Source of the DNA: Oligoflexus sp.
GTDB lineage: Bacteria; Bdellovibrionota_B; Oligoflexia; Oligoflexales; Oligoflexaceae
Assembly: GCA_014378195.1 (NCBI GenBank)
Contig: JACMOC010000001.1
Span: 1 to 64,000 of the forward strand
Direction: 5' to 3'
DNA: 64,000 bases
The position numbers were made by a program, and so were the translations under genes. The notes under the pieces are model-generated. The model saw only the letters and a list, made by a program, of their open reading frames with translations, had not been told where the DNA came from and made no database searches. Positions 35,981 to 44,682 of this stretch are shown piece after piece. Every line of letters starts with the position of its first letter. Positions within the stretch are counted from its first letter, which is position 1.

Positions 35981-36153
35981 GAATGGCTCCCAGAAAACGT
36001 CTTAAAAGTGCGGATAGGTTGTAACCAGCTCATAGCCGGCTCCCTAAGGTCTTAACGATAAATAAAGGGTGTGAAAGTTTAGAATTAAGAAATGAGTCGG
36101 AATGGAGCATGTAGCAGGTTTCTTGAGTGCGGATTTCTTTGGGACATCTTCAA

Positions 36154-36187
36154 AAAAATGGCGTTTGGAAGACCAAACGCCATTTTT
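36154..36187. terminator. Very strong intrinsic terminator
   Basis: A perfect 15-bp stem (AAAAATGGCGTTTGG with loop AAGA) with A and T runs on both sides. It ends the PA14 lipoprotein gene on the minus strand, 23 bp after its stop. Confidence 0.92.
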
Positions 36188-36209
36188 CTTGCAACTGGAA
36201 AACAAGGAA

Positions 36210-37415
36210 TCAGTAACCTTGAGGACGTGCGAAGAGCGAGGTCGGAATGTATTCTGAATAATTCGTGTAAGGCTTCTGCCAAGCGAGTTCCAAAGCTATT
36301 TGATACTTTGGTCCTTGGATGTAACTAACGTGGAAGGAATGGTAACCAGCAGTGAGGGAAACGCTGCCGCTTCGCTCTTGGTGACTGTGGATACCATCAT
36401 TATTGACTACGAGATTATTGTCGATCCACAGTATGCTGCCGTCGTCGGAATTAAGGAAAAACTTATATGTTCCATCGGCTGGAATATTGACCGACCAGCG
36501 AATATCGAGTCCAAACCATTCCAAAAGGTTGGAAACGCCTGGAAAACCTTCTTTAAAGTTACGGTTGGTAACATCGAGCTGATTTAAACAGACATCGCGC
36601 TCTTTATAGAGAGTGCTGAAGTTGGGGATACTTCGTGACTGCGATGGAATTTTGTAAACACTCGCGACGAGCTTACGATCTGAGTAAGCCCCACAGTCTA
36701 CAAAAACTGGGCCTGGCGCTGGAGTGTAAGTTGGAGCCCCATAAGTCGGTGGAGCGTAGAGGGGTGCTGCAGGCGCCGTATATCCGTAAGCAACGGGAGC
36801 TGAGTAAGGAGCATACGCCGATGTATCGTAACTGTACGAACCGTCTGTTTGAACAGTAGCGACCGGGTAGGCAACCTGGTTAGCCTGGTAGGTACCAGCC
36901 GTATTCACGTGTGTTCCGTCAGCGTTTGTAATGACGGTACTCGTAGTGCCGTTTGGATTCGTTGTAACGGTGGTGGTGGTACCGTTAGCATTTTTCGTGA
37001 CGACAGTCGAAGATTTCGAAACCGTACCATCAGCTTTCGTAACGGTGGTCGTTGTCGCTCCGTTGATAGCTGTAACGACGACAGTCGATGTTCCGTCAGT
37101 AGATCGAGTAGTGGTCGTCGTCGTACCATCGTTTTTTGCGATGCTTGTCGTTACGACGCCATCTTTTCGAGTCGAAACCGTCGTTACAGTTCCATCAATC
37201 GCTCGTTTTACAACCGTGATTGTTCCGTCAGCGGCCGTCGTGGTCGTTGATGTTGAACCGTCCGAAGCTGTAGCAGTCGTCGCCGGCTTTAAGACAGTAG
37301 CGGTTGTTGTCGTTGGAGTAATTACGGGTGTTGCGCTTTTCTTGGAACCGGTCGTTTTACAAGAGGCCGAAAGTCCAATAAGACCAACAGCGAGCAGTAT
37401 CGATCGTTTATGCAT
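36210..37415 (-). CDS. Thr-rich repeat and PA14-domain lipoprotein
   Basis: A 401-aa lipoprotein (signal SILLAVGLIGLSASC). Residues about 35-190 are a Thr/Val-rich region built on a 12-14-residue period ending in DGT or NGT (such as ADGTITVVKRAIDGTVTTVSTRK with KDGVVTTS and NPNGTTSTVIT), which suggests a stacked beta-strand stalk. A Pro/Tyr/Ala spacer follows (YAPPTYGAPTYTPAPG). The last 150 residues are a PA14/GLEYA-type sugar-binding domain with RWSVNIPADGTYKFFLNSDD, GSILWIDNNLVVNNDG and the HSFHVSYIQG strand. Likely a surface adhesin with a stalk. ATG at 37415 has AAGGAGG 4 nt ahead. It has its own strong terminator. Confidence 0.85.
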   Translation of the reverse strand: MHKRSILLAVGLIGLSASCKTTGSKKSATPVITPTTTTATVLKPATTATASDGSTSTTTTAADGTITVVKRAIDGTVTTVSTRKDGVVTTSIAKNDGTTTTTTRSTDGTSTVVVTAINGATTTTVTKADGTVSKSSTVVTKNANGTTTTVTTNPNGTTSTVITNADGTHVNTAGTYQANQVAYPVATVQTDGSYSYDTSAYAPYSAPVAYGYTAPAAPLYAPPTYGAPTYTPAPGPVFVDCGAYSDRKLVASVYKIPSQSRSIPNFSTLYKERDVCLNQLDVTNRNFKEGFPGVSNLLEWFGLDIRWSVNIPADGTYKFFLNSDDGSILWIDNNLVVNNDGIHSHQERSGSVSLTAGYHSFHVSYIQGPKYQIALELAWQKPYTNYSEYIPTSLFARPQGY

Positions 37416-37567
37416 AATGCCTCCTTGATTGTATCTGCCCAACCATGGTACTACGGCCGCCCTCACGAAACCAGCTTTCTGGCACGCGCGACATGAAATC
37501 TCTACACTCTACAAGTCAATATGGGTGATCATAGATCACACGCAATCACCAGAGCGGGGACTTGTTA

Positions 37568-37867
37568 ATGACCGATGACTTAGAGAAAAATCTTCGTGCG
37601 CTGACGGGAGAAATCGTCAAAGGACGGCCCGGGCTCAGTGAAACGGAAAAAGACGAACTCATTCGGAGTCTGGGAGGCCCCTTGACGGTCGGCACTCTCT
37701 GCAAGGCAAAGACGACTCTACCTCTCGAGCGCATTCCCTTTCTCTACTCAAGTCTCGATCCGCAGAACGTAGCCGATGTTTTGGTCAATGACATGAAGGA
37801 GGCCTTGAAACGGGCCCTTTCACTCAAACTCGCCACGACACGAAAGGCCCCTTTAAAGAAAAAGTAG
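37568..37867 (+). CDS. Small basic cytoplasmic protein, unknown
   Basis: A 99-aa protein starting MTDDLEKNLRALTGEIVKG. It is mostly helical, with an acidic start and a very basic end (TRKAPLKKK), which suggests nucleic acid contact, though no domain is recognised. ATG at 37568 is preferred over a TTG 6 bp earlier; GCGGGGA lies upstream. It is followed after 15 bp by the thioesterase gene, so the two may share a transcript. It could be a short regulator, but nothing in the sequence proves that. Confidence 0.6.
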   Translation: MTDDLEKNLRALTGEIVKGRPGLSETEKDELIRSLGGPLTVGTLCKAKTTLPLERIPFLYSSLDPQNVADVLVNDMKEALKRALSLKLATTRKAPLKKK

Positions 37868-37882
37868 CGGCTTAAGTTTCCG

Positions 37883-38821
37883 ATGGGATTACGTTTAATG
37901 GATTTATTTGAGATTTATCTAAAGGAAATCCAGAGAGCGACGGAAAATTTCCACGTCCTTAATGTTGGATTGACTCCGTGGGGAATCAGACATCTTAGTG
38001 AGAAAATCGCAGGGTATGCGTTGCAGGCCCGCTTAAAAAGGACAAACGTGATGACGGAGACCGGTAATAAAGAGAAAGCCAAACCGCTAGAGCCGATATG
38101 GATACCCTTAAACCGGCCTCAAGCTGATATCAGGCTCCTCATTGCTCATCACGCCGGAGGCTCAGCGGGGCCCTATTTTAAGCTCGCCAAGGCCCTCTCG
38201 CCACGCATTGAACCGGTTCTTATCGAATTGCCAGGTCGCGCGGCTCGTCATAATTTGCCTTTTTTTCAAGACCTAGGAGTTGCTGTCGCAGCCATCTCAA
38301 ACGCTTTATCAACTTTACCTCCCAAACCAACAGCCCTTTTCGGCCATAGTATGGGCGGGATTATAGTCTACGAACTTAGCCGCATATTGAGTGCAGAGGG
38401 TCAGCACCTTCCACACCTTTTTCTTTCAGCTGTGAGACACCCCAGCTATTATCGAGGAACCGCACCTGCCGGACTCTTAACGGATGAATGGCTTCACGAT
38501 CGCCTTCGCGGTCATGAGGGAACGCCGGCAGCGATACTGGAGAACAAGGCGATGATGGAAATATTCCTTCCCATCTATCGCGCCGATTACACCCTACTTG
38601 ACGCCTATAGTCATGTTTCCCAGCCCAAACTCAAGGTAGCAGTAACTCTACTGGGCGGCATTTCAGACGCTGAAATCAGCGAAAAGCAACTGAGGCAATG
38701 GCAAATGGAATGTGATCGAAAGGTCGCCTTGGAAATGTTTGAGGGTGGGCACTTCTATGTCCATGCCCCGGAGAACATGAACCGTCTCGTTGATACGATA
38801 CACCGAACTCTAGGCTTATAA
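37883..38821 (+). CDS. Type II thioesterase
   Basis: A GrsT/TEII-type alpha/beta hydrolase. Family motifs: LLIAHHAGGSAGPYFKLAKAL near the start of the domain, VLIELPGRAARHNLPFF, the nucleophile ALFGHSMGGIIVYELSR, and catalytic His in FEGGHFYVHAPEN. Such enzymes remove wrongly loaded acyl groups from carrier proteins in polyketide or peptide synthesis. The first 56 residues come before the usual family start. An ATG at 38051 (AAAGGA upstream) would give 256 aa, the normal length, and may be the true start. No synthase gene is adjacent. The only carrier protein in view is 35 kb away at 2202-2462, so a partnership is speculative. Confidence 0.87.
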   Translation: MGLRLMDLFEIYLKEIQRATENFHVLNVGLTPWGIRHLSEKIAGYALQARLKRTNVMTETGNKEKAKPLEPIWIPLNRPQADIRLLIAHHAGGSAGPYFKLAKALSPRIEPVLIELPGRAARHNLPFFQDLGVAVAAISNALSTLPPKPTALFGHSMGGIIVYELSRILSAEGQHLPHLFLSAVRHPSYYRGTAPAGLLTDEWLHDRLRGHEGTPAAILENKAMMEIFLPIYRADYTLLDAYSHVSQPKLKVAVTLLGGISDAEISEKQLRQWQMECDRKVALEMFEGGHFYVHAPENMNRLVDTIHRTLGL

Positions 38822-38855
38822 AAAAGCGCGCGCTCTCTTAGAGGGAGTCGCACGC
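38819..38855 (-). terminator. Intrinsic terminator after the VWA lipoprotein
   Basis: On the minus strand AGCGTGCG and CGCGCGCT form a stem (one G-T pair, then a mismatch and CTC/GAG), followed by TTTTTT. It overlaps the end of the convergent thioesterase gene. Confidence 0.7.
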
Positions 38856-38879
38856 TCGTGGCAAAAGTCGTAACCCAAA

Positions 38880-40031
38880 TTATTTCAGCGGGATGTGATA
38901 AGTGATTTCAACTTTGGAATCGATAATAGGCTCACTTCCAAACTTAAAGATGATCGTGTCACCTTCGATGGTATAGTCGGTCGCCTCAATAGGAGCCGCA
39001 CCTGCTTTTTGGCCCGTGACAATCACACTATTTGCATTGGGCACAGATCCGAGTTTGAATCGATTGGTCAAAAGCTTCGCCATGCTTGTCGACATCTTTT
39101 CAAGGGTGTACTGGTAGCTTCCATCACAAATGCTACCGTAATTGATCTGACCATTCGCTTTGTAATCCGTTAGTCTCTGGTAAATCACGGCCCTGTTTGA
39201 AGCCTGACGGCAGACCTGAGCTGCAGGCCAGAATATGCCGTAGAATCCAGCGTTTACGCCGACTGTCCGGTTCATGGTTTTTTCTACATAATCGATAACA
39301 TAGTGCTCATTAAAAGAATTCGCATGCGCACCCGTTTTGCAGCCGTATCCATTACTGCAGTTATCTTCGTCACTGACGATAAGGACGGCCACAGTTGAGT
39401 TGTCACGCACCCAAGGCGTCTCTGTGCAGCGCAGACCATTGTAAGCCTGTCTGATGCCTTCTTCATTATCACTCCCACTCGTACCGACCTGAATGGCTTT
39501 GGCGAACTTTGTTTCGACATCGCTGTCTGTCGATTTTATAAGGCTCAGCTGACAGGTGTCATTTTTAACAGTCGTAGTGACAACTCCGATCTGCCAATCA
39601 ACATTATTGAGGTCTTTGAGCAGAGCGCCGATTTTTGTCGAGAGATTTTTCTGATCGTTAGCCATAGAGCCTGAGTTGTCCATAACGATCAGGATATCGA
39701 GGCGACCGGAAACGCTGGTCTGGACAAACGACTCAGTCTTCACCTGATAATCGACGGCCGGCTCAGGGGGAGCTTCGGGCGTCAGAGGTGTCGGCGGCGT
39801 CGGGACAGCGAGAGAGTCCTTTTTGGTTTCGACGGTTGATACTATAACTGCCGGTTTGGGCAAAGTATCAGGCGTTACCATGGCAGGCGAAGCCGGCGAC
39901 GTTTTGCGCGGAGCGAGCGTGCGCGTATCTGCCTGACCATTGAAACTCGTTGTTTTGCAACCATTGAGTGTCGCGGCGACCAAAACTAAAGAAACCAAGC
40001 CGGAAAGAGTGCCTCTAGATCTAAAAAGCAT
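38880..40031 (-). CDS. VWA-domain lipoprotein
   Basis: A 383-aa lipoprotein: signal LVSLVLVAATLNGC then KTTSFNG. A Pro-rich spacer (PTPPTPLTPEAPPEP, about 75-92) leads to a von Willebrand A domain with MIDAS motif ILIVMDNSGSMANDQKNLSTK at about 113-133, a Thr in the VGTSGSDNEEG loop and Asp in VSDEDNC. Four or more Cys in the domain (DTCQLS, LRCTE, DNCSNGYGCKT, QVCRQ, SICDG) suggest disulfides. The C-terminal 60 residues look like an Ig-like strand set (VIVTGQKAGAAPIEATDY). Probably a metal-dependent protein-binding surface lipoprotein. AAGGAG precedes the ATG. A second VWA lipoprotein is at 54466-55662. Confidence 0.88.
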   Translation of the reverse strand: MLFRSRGTLSGLVSLVLVAATLNGCKTTSFNGQADTRTLAPRKTSPASPAMVTPDTLPKPAVIVSTVETKKDSLAVPTPPTPLTPEAPPEPAVDYQVKTESFVQTSVSGRLDILIVMDNSGSMANDQKNLSTKIGALLKDLNNVDWQIGVVTTTVKNDTCQLSLIKSTDSDVETKFAKAIQVGTSGSDNEEGIRQAYNGLRCTETPWVRDNSTVAVLIVSDEDNCSNGYGCKTGAHANSFNEHYVIDYVEKTMNRTVGVNAGFYGIFWPAAQVCRQASNRAVIYQRLTDYKANGQINYGSICDGSYQYTLEKMSTSMAKLLTNRFKLGSVPNANSVIVTGQKAGAAPIEATDYTIEGDTIIFKFGSEPIIDSKVEITYHIPLK

Positions 40032-40179
40032 CTCGACGCTCCTTTACTGATGAGAGGGATGAAGGTTCTCTATGATACCTCGAATGAAGGAGCGAGTGCA
40101 CACTTTACCTCGATTTCGTATCGGCGAAAATCGCGACGAAGGTGCTCTAGGGAGGGGGGGCGGTCCATACACAGAAGCC

Positions 40180-40231
40180 TTGAGCGCCTTTGAAAATAAA
40201 TATAATAGATGTGATAACACTCTGTGTTGTC
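40180..40231 (+). promoter_or_regulatory. Promoter and operator-like palindrome upstream of the ADP-ribosyltransferase-like gene
   Basis: TTGAGC (40180-40185), 15 nt, then TATAAT (40201-40206). An imperfect palindrome GATAACAC-TCT-GTGTTGTC (40213-40231) lies where transcription should begin, 118 bp before the ATG. This is the arrangement of a repressor site. The rest of the 318-bp gap holds no gene. Confidence 0.5.
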
Positions 40232-40349
40232 TCCATAATGTTATTAATTTTACAATAACAGCCAAGCTCTGTTGCAATGTTTACGACGAGGAATACCCAA
40301 AAACAGCCGATAGAGTCCAGGTGAACAATCCGTTAAAGATGAGGCCTGT

Positions 40350-41339
40350 ATGAAACTTGCCACTTTCAGCCCTTTGCTCGTTGCCACCCTGGCTCTGAGT
40401 CTAGCTCCCGGTTGTAAGAAACAGGCCGAGTCGGACGTGTCCGCACTTATTACAGTGACAACAACCTACGGCATCTCACGAAGCGACCTTGAAGCGTTTA
40501 AAGGTTCGACCATTCAGGACCGGAATCGTTTTAAGGCCGAAGTCGCAGCCCTCCAATTAGAGCAGGAAGCGAAATTCGGTTCCCTTGCCAAAACCAACCC
40601 TGCACTTTACTACAAAAAAGTTGGGATGCTGGATTGGGAAGACCTCAAGGCAAAGGCCGCTGCTGGCGAAATGAGCGGTAACGCTACGATAGAGGAAAGG
40701 GCGGCAATTCGTATGTTCACGAGTGATGCCTATACCGAGGGTAACCAAAGGCTCCGCTCACACGAAGCGATCAAAGCGGGTGGCGCACTCGGTATGGTCT
40801 ATACGCTGGCCTCTGCCCTCAGTAAAAGCGAAACTGCGGACTGCACGTCGGTTCGGGGCCTGGCAATGACATCGACCACGCTTGCTGATATTCAAAAGAC
40901 CGGTCGTATGGAAGAACTGGGATTTATGTCGACGACGCTCGGCCGCACCCTACCCGTAGCCTTTAGAAACCGACCTGTTACCTTGGTGATCCATTCCAAA
41001 AAATGTCATCTCATCAAAAAACTTTCGATGTATCCCTCGGAAAACGAAATTCTTTTCCCGCCCGGATCGGACTTCACCGTGTCTCAGGTCCAGACGATTG
41101 GCATAAAGGTGATAATGCACCTCGAACATGTCATTGATCCGACTTTCAAAAAAATCACATCAGGACCTAAGAAAAACATTTCCCGCGTCCTGACAGGGGT
41201 AAGAAACAACTATCCACCTCTGACCCAGGCTCGTGTTATCCCTCTCACCGATCTCAAACTCGGTTTGACGGCGGAATCCACGAGCGATGAAGAAGCCGTC
41301 GAATACGACGAAGAGCTCAATGTTCCGTCTCAAGACTGA
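40350..41339 (+). CDS. Lipoprotein with ADP-ribosyltransferase (R-S-E) motifs
   Basis: A 329-aa lipoprotein (signal LLVATLALSLAPGC, then KKQAESD). The second half fits the arginine-specific mono-ADP-ribosyltransferase fold. There is a helix RMFTSDAYTEGNQRLRSHEA at 121-140, the NAD-binding Arg in CTSVRGLAM (Arg169), the S-T-S-like GFMSTTLGR (Ser194-Thr195-Thr196), and the catalytic ExE in YPSENEILFPPGSDFTV (Glu231-x-Glu233). The order and spacing agree with exoenzyme toxins and animal ARTs. It should transfer ADP-ribose from NAD to a protein, if active. A lipid anchor is odd for a secreted toxin and implies action at the cell surface or export in vesicles. GATGAGG precedes the ATG. Another lipoprotein gene follows 44 bp downstream. 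Confidence 0.75.
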   Translation: MKLATFSPLLVATLALSLAPGCKKQAESDVSALITVTTTYGISRSDLEAFKGSTIQDRNRFKAEVAALQLEQEAKFGSLAKTNPALYYKKVGMLDWEDLKAKAAAGEMSGNATIEERAAIRMFTSDAYTEGNQRLRSHEAIKAGGALGMVYTLASALSKSETADCTSVRGLAMTSTTLADIQKTGRMEELGFMSTTLGRTLPVAFRNRPVTLVIHSKKCHLIKKLSMYPSENEILFPPGSDFTVSQVQTIGIKVIMHLEHVIDPTFKKITSGPKKNISRVLTGVRNNYPPLTQARVIPLTDLKLGLTAESTSDEEAVEYDEELNVPSQD

Positions 41340-41383
41340 GACTGCACTTATACCAAAGCCAAGCAAGGCGAATAGGAGACATT

Positions 41384-42346
41384 ATGTTTCGTCAGTCACT
41401 GATCAGTTTAACGCTCGCAAGTGCCGTTGTTTTCGTATCTTGCGGCAAAGACAGCGCGACCAAAGGCCATTCCGCGAACTTGCCTCACGTAACACCGCCT
41501 GTGAAAGCCGCTATCCCGGCGAAGTTCCAAACAGCACTGTCTGGTTCCGATGTCCAAGGTATTGCCGATCGCTTTTTCAATGCTGACGGTGGCCCCTCCA
41601 ATATCTATCAACTGCTCAAAAATATCGATGGATCGATCGATAGCATCAACAACTTCACGGGTAAGAGCGAAAAAGCCTGCGTAACGCAAGCCCCCGTTGC
41701 TTACACGATTCATCCAGCCGGTATCGAGGTCCCGATGTTTGCCCAGTGTTACCAGATTCTCGCAGCAGGAGCCGTTTCTCCTGTTGCAGGGTTTAATCAA
41801 TACGGTGTGAAGGATGGCGTTACATACATCTACTCTAATAATGCCGGGAATCAATTTGCAGCAATTGTGGCTCCGATCACAGGAACAACGGATAAATATA
41901 CTGTGAAGGCTTGGTTTACGGTGCCTCCGAGCGGCGCGCAATGGGATTCCGGAAGCTATGGCCTCATGAATCTCTCAGCAAATTCAGATACCAAAACGTT
42001 TGAGTTCACAGCTGCCGGCCTAGGTCTGGGTTACTGCGGCGCCCAGCTCAAATCCGACGCCACACATATCTATGCCTCGACATCGTCTGACATGAACACA
42101 AGCTGCAGCGCCCAAGCAAATGTCTGCGTGAATGCAGCCGATATCACCGGCGCTACAGATTGCAGCGATGCCGTTAAAGCTTTCGACCTGACCCCCATCG
42201 GCCGCTTGTCTTCGACTGGCATGACTTCGGTTCACGCGGCTTCTCTTTATCCTGCAACACCGAACGTCATGTTTGATGGAACGGCTGCGGATGCCACTCA
42301 TTTCGGGCCTCTGACCTTCACCACGGGCGTTGGATCGATGGACTAA
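41384..42346 (+). CDS. Lipoprotein of unknown function
   Basis: A 320-aa lipoprotein: signal ISLTLASAVVFVSC then GKDSATK. It has about nine Cys in the mature part (KACVTQ, AQCYQI, GYCGAQ, TSCSAQ, NVCVN, TDCSD), so it is probably a disulfide-bonded exported domain. Beta-rich with many Gly, Thr and Ala; no family recognised. AGGAGA lies before the ATG and the gene is 44 bp after the ADP-ribosyltransferase-like gene, with no terminator between, so the two are probably co-expressed. It might serve as partner or inhibitor, but that is only context. A strong terminator follows. Confidence 0.75.
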   Translation: MFRQSLISLTLASAVVFVSCGKDSATKGHSANLPHVTPPVKAAIPAKFQTALSGSDVQGIADRFFNADGGPSNIYQLLKNIDGSIDSINNFTGKSEKACVTQAPVAYTIHPAGIEVPMFAQCYQILAAGAVSPVAGFNQYGVKDGVTYIYSNNAGNQFAAIVAPITGTTDKYTVKAWFTVPPSGAQWDSGSYGLMNLSANSDTKTFEFTAAGLGLGYCGAQLKSDATHIYASTSSDMNTSCSAQANVCVNAADITGATDCSDAVKAFDLTPIGRLSSTGMTSVHAASLYPATPNVMFDGTAADATHFGPLTFTTGVGSMD

Positions 42347-42392
42347 TAATTGTCTAACAAAACGATACAAGATGCTTATGACGCCTAGACGC

Positions 42393-42427
42393 AAAACGGC
42401 CAACCTTGGATAGGTTGGCCGTTTTTG
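42393..42427. terminator. Strong bidirectional intrinsic terminator
   Basis: AAAACGGCCAACC and GGTTGGCCGTTTT pair perfectly around a 7-nt loop, with A and T runs on either side. It serves the lipoprotein gene and the convergent aldo/keto reductase. Confidence 0.92.
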
Positions 42428-42457
42428 TTTTGCGGTATCCAGTATTTCTCGTAAGGA

Positions 42458-43438
42458 TTAGCGGTTTACCGTATTCATATCAGCGTAACGCAGGCCGGCT
42501 GCTATCCCTGCCGGAAGCTTTTCGTCCAGCTGTTTGAGGTCTGCGGCCGACAGCTTGATAGCGAGGGCACCGAGATTTTCCAGAAGACGACTTTGTTTGC
42601 GCGTCCCTGGTATAGGAACTATGTCCTCGCCATGCGCCATGACCCAGGCTAAAGCCATCTGTGCTGGCGTCGCACCGCGGTCTTTCGCAAGGCGTTCTAT
42701 CTCGCTGACGAGCTCGAGGTTTTTGTAGAAATTATCCCCCTGGAAGCGTGGACTTGCACGTCGATAATCACCAGCCGGAAGATCCTCGGGCTTTTGGAAG
42801 GCACCCGTGAGAAACCCACGACCCAAGGGACTATACGCAACAAATCCAATGCCGAGTTCGCGAACAGTCGCCAGAATTTCGTTTTCAGGTTCGCGACTCC
42901 ACAAAGAATATTCGGTTTGGAGGACAGAGATGGGAAATACCTTGTGGGCGCGACGGATAGTGCCAACGGCGGCCTCTGACATCCCAAGATATTTCACCTT
43001 ACCTTCTTTAACCAATTCGGCCATTGCACCGATCGTGTCCTCAATCGGAACAGTTGGGTCGACACGATGTTGGTAATAGAGATCGATGGTCTCGACGCCT
43101 AATCGCTTCAAAGAATCTTCGCAGCACTTCCGAACATATTCGGGCTTGCCGTTCACACCGAGAAATTTGCCATCCGTACTGCGCATATTGCCGAACTTCG
43201 TAGCAAGCACAACCTGCTCGCGCCGGCCTTTGATGGCTTTTCCCACCAATTCTTCGTTTTTGAAAGGTCCGTACATGTCTGCTGTATCAAGGAAATTGAG
43301 ACCCTTGTCGAGTGCCAGATGGATCGTCGCAATCGAATCTTTATCGTCGCTAGCGCCGTAAAAATCCGACATTCCCATACAACCGAGACCGAGACGCGAA
43401 ACTATGAGACCCTGTGAACCCAAACGAACTGTTTTCAT
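42458..43438 (-). CDS. Aldo/keto reductase
   Basis: A 326-aa NADPH-dependent aldo/keto reductase, close to the AKR13/YakC-type group. Catalytic residues: Asp and Tyr in [18 protein letters not shown], Lys in VLATKFGNM, and His in [16 protein letters not shown]. The C-terminal cofactor loop is [17 protein letters not shown]. It reduces aldehydes or ketones in the cytoplasm; the natural substrate is not visible. GGGGGAA precedes the ATG. The OmpA-like gene lies 12 bp upstream on the same strand, so they could be co-transcribed, though with no obvious shared role. Confidence 0.95.
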   Translation of the reverse strand: MKTVRLGSQGLIVSRLGLGCMGMSDFYGASDDKDSIATIHLALDKGLNFLDTADMYGPFKNEELVGKAIKGRREQVVLATKFGNMRSTDGKFLGVNGKPEYVRKCCEDSLKRLGVETIDLYYQHRVDPTVPIEDTIGAMAELVKEGKVKYLGMSEAAVGTIRRAHKVFPISVLQTEYSLWSREPENEILATVRELGIGFVAYSPLGRGFLTGAFQKPEDLPAGDYRRASPRFQGDNFYKNLELVSEIERLAKDRGATPAQMALAWVMAHGEDIVPIPGTRKQSRLLENLGALAIKLSAADLKQLDEKLPAGIAAGLRYADMNTVNR

Positions 43439-43450
43439 AAATTCCCCCAG

Positions 43451-44299
43451 TTATCTGTCACCAAGCAGAAGAGGCTTTGATGAGGTCTGTAGGATTACAT
43501 ACTCAACACGACGATTCAGCAAACGATTTTCTTTCGTGTCGTTCGGCGCAACGGGTTTCGTCGCGCCCATGCCGGTCGCCTTGATACGTTGTGGATCAAT
43601 GCCTTTTTTCACGAGGAGATTACGAACTGCTACTGCACGGTCATCGGTCAACTCCTGGTTCTTTTCAGCATCGCCGTTGGCGTCCGTGTGAACTTCAAAG
43701 CCAAACACTTCGACTGACTCATGAGTCTTAAGAAACCCCGCGAGGTCTTTGACGGTGGCAAGGGATGTTTTTGCTACCTTTTTCTGGCCTGGCATAAATT
43801 TTATCTGCGGAAAATCCACAGTCTGACGAAGCGAGAAGGCCTGGTGACTGTAATGCAACTCAACTTTCGTAAGGAAGTTGTCCATGGCGATGACCTGGCG
43901 GCGGAACACTTCCTTGCCGGCAACCTGGACATTCAGATTATAAACGCCAGGACGAAGGCCAGCGTCGGTATCTTTGGGCTTCACTGCCGCAGCAGGCGAT
44001 GGCGTGAAGCTATAAGTAAGACCATGGGGGGCTTCCCCATCATCGACCTTGAGTTCGAGCTGCAGGCCAGATTTAGGAACGTCCGGAGGCGATGCATCGC
44101 GCTTCACTCGATCCTGGGCGGGCTTCGTTTCTTCCTCGGGGATCTGCTGGGAGGCTTCAACCAGTCGGCTTAATCTCAGCCGGAGATTTTTTTCGTGCCG
44201 TGATTCAGCAAAAGCATTTGGCCCCGTCACAGACAGGCCAAACGCAAAAAAAGTGACTAGAGATAGAGACAGCGGAAATCGGGGAATCGTGCCAAACAT
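43451..44299 (-). CDS. OmpA-family peptidoglycan-binding protein
   Basis: A 282-aa exported protein with signal peptide about 1-31 (AFA-ES). A middle beta-domain (LRPGVYNLNVQVAGKEVFRRQV) is followed by an OmpA C-terminal domain, about 165-275. In it FGFEVHTDANGDAEKNQELTDDRAVAVRNLLVKKGID and NRLLNRRVEYVIL carry the conserved Asp and Arg that bind diaminopimelate of peptidoglycan. There is no beta-barrel, so it is a periplasmic wall-anchored protein. AAGGG precedes the ATG. The 383-bp gap upstream (to 44683) separates it from a divergent receiver-TPR gene. Confidence 0.88.
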   Translation of the reverse strand: MFGTIPRFPLSLSLVTFFAFGLSVTGPNAFAESRHEKNLRLRLSRLVEASQQIPEEETKPAQDRVKRDASPPDVPKSGLQLELKVDDGEAPHGLTYSFTPSPAAAVKPKDTDAGLRPGVYNLNVQVAGKEVFRRQVIAMDNFLTKVELHYSHQAFSLRQTVDFPQIKFMPGQKKVAKTSLATVKDLAGFLKTHESVEVFGFEVHTDANGDAEKNQELTDDRAVAVRNLLVKKGIDPQRIKATGMGATKPVAPNDTKENRLLNRRVEYVILQTSSKPLLLGDR

Positions 44300-44682
44300 A
44301 AATGACCCTTCACAGCCATCGAGGGATACTGAGGAAGCTTGCTAGCCGCGTCGACGTAGAGATGCAAACGAAGAAGCTAAAAAACGCCTATATCAAAGGC
44401 ATTTAGGTGTGTCTAATAGGAAAAGTGGCGCAGAAACGGCCTCGATCATGCCAAATCATTGAGCACCTTGAACTTGTTGATCAAAATTTCCTCAGTACAT
44501 ACTTTATGGACAGGCACAATTTTTTTTAAGGCCATTTAAAACACTGAAATGTTACCGGGGTTTATGCTCACGCCACATTGAAATATATACTCTTTGGCAC
44601 GATTTCAGGACGACTCAAATTTAAAGCTTGGGTGCGCGCTAAAACCTACCGATCAACTCAGGTATCGGAATGGGAACAGATC
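44300..44682. other. 383-bp divergent gene-free region
   Basis: Gap between the OmpA-like gene and the receiver-TPR gene. A small GCCT/AGGC hairpin lies near 44385. No clear sigma-70 promoter, repeat or small gene is seen. The receiver-TPR frame is open from 44578, but that part lacks a ribosome site. Confidence 0.35.

Noticed and set aside
36849..37428. Plus-strand frames rich in Val, Arg and Ser
   Set aside because: Antisense of the Thr-rich repeat region of the PA14 lipoprotein; the repeat produces open frames on both strands.
44578..44682. Longer start of the receiver-TPR protein
   Set aside because: The extra 35 residues begin with TTG, have no ribosome site and precede the normal start of a receiver domain; the ATG at 44683 has both.
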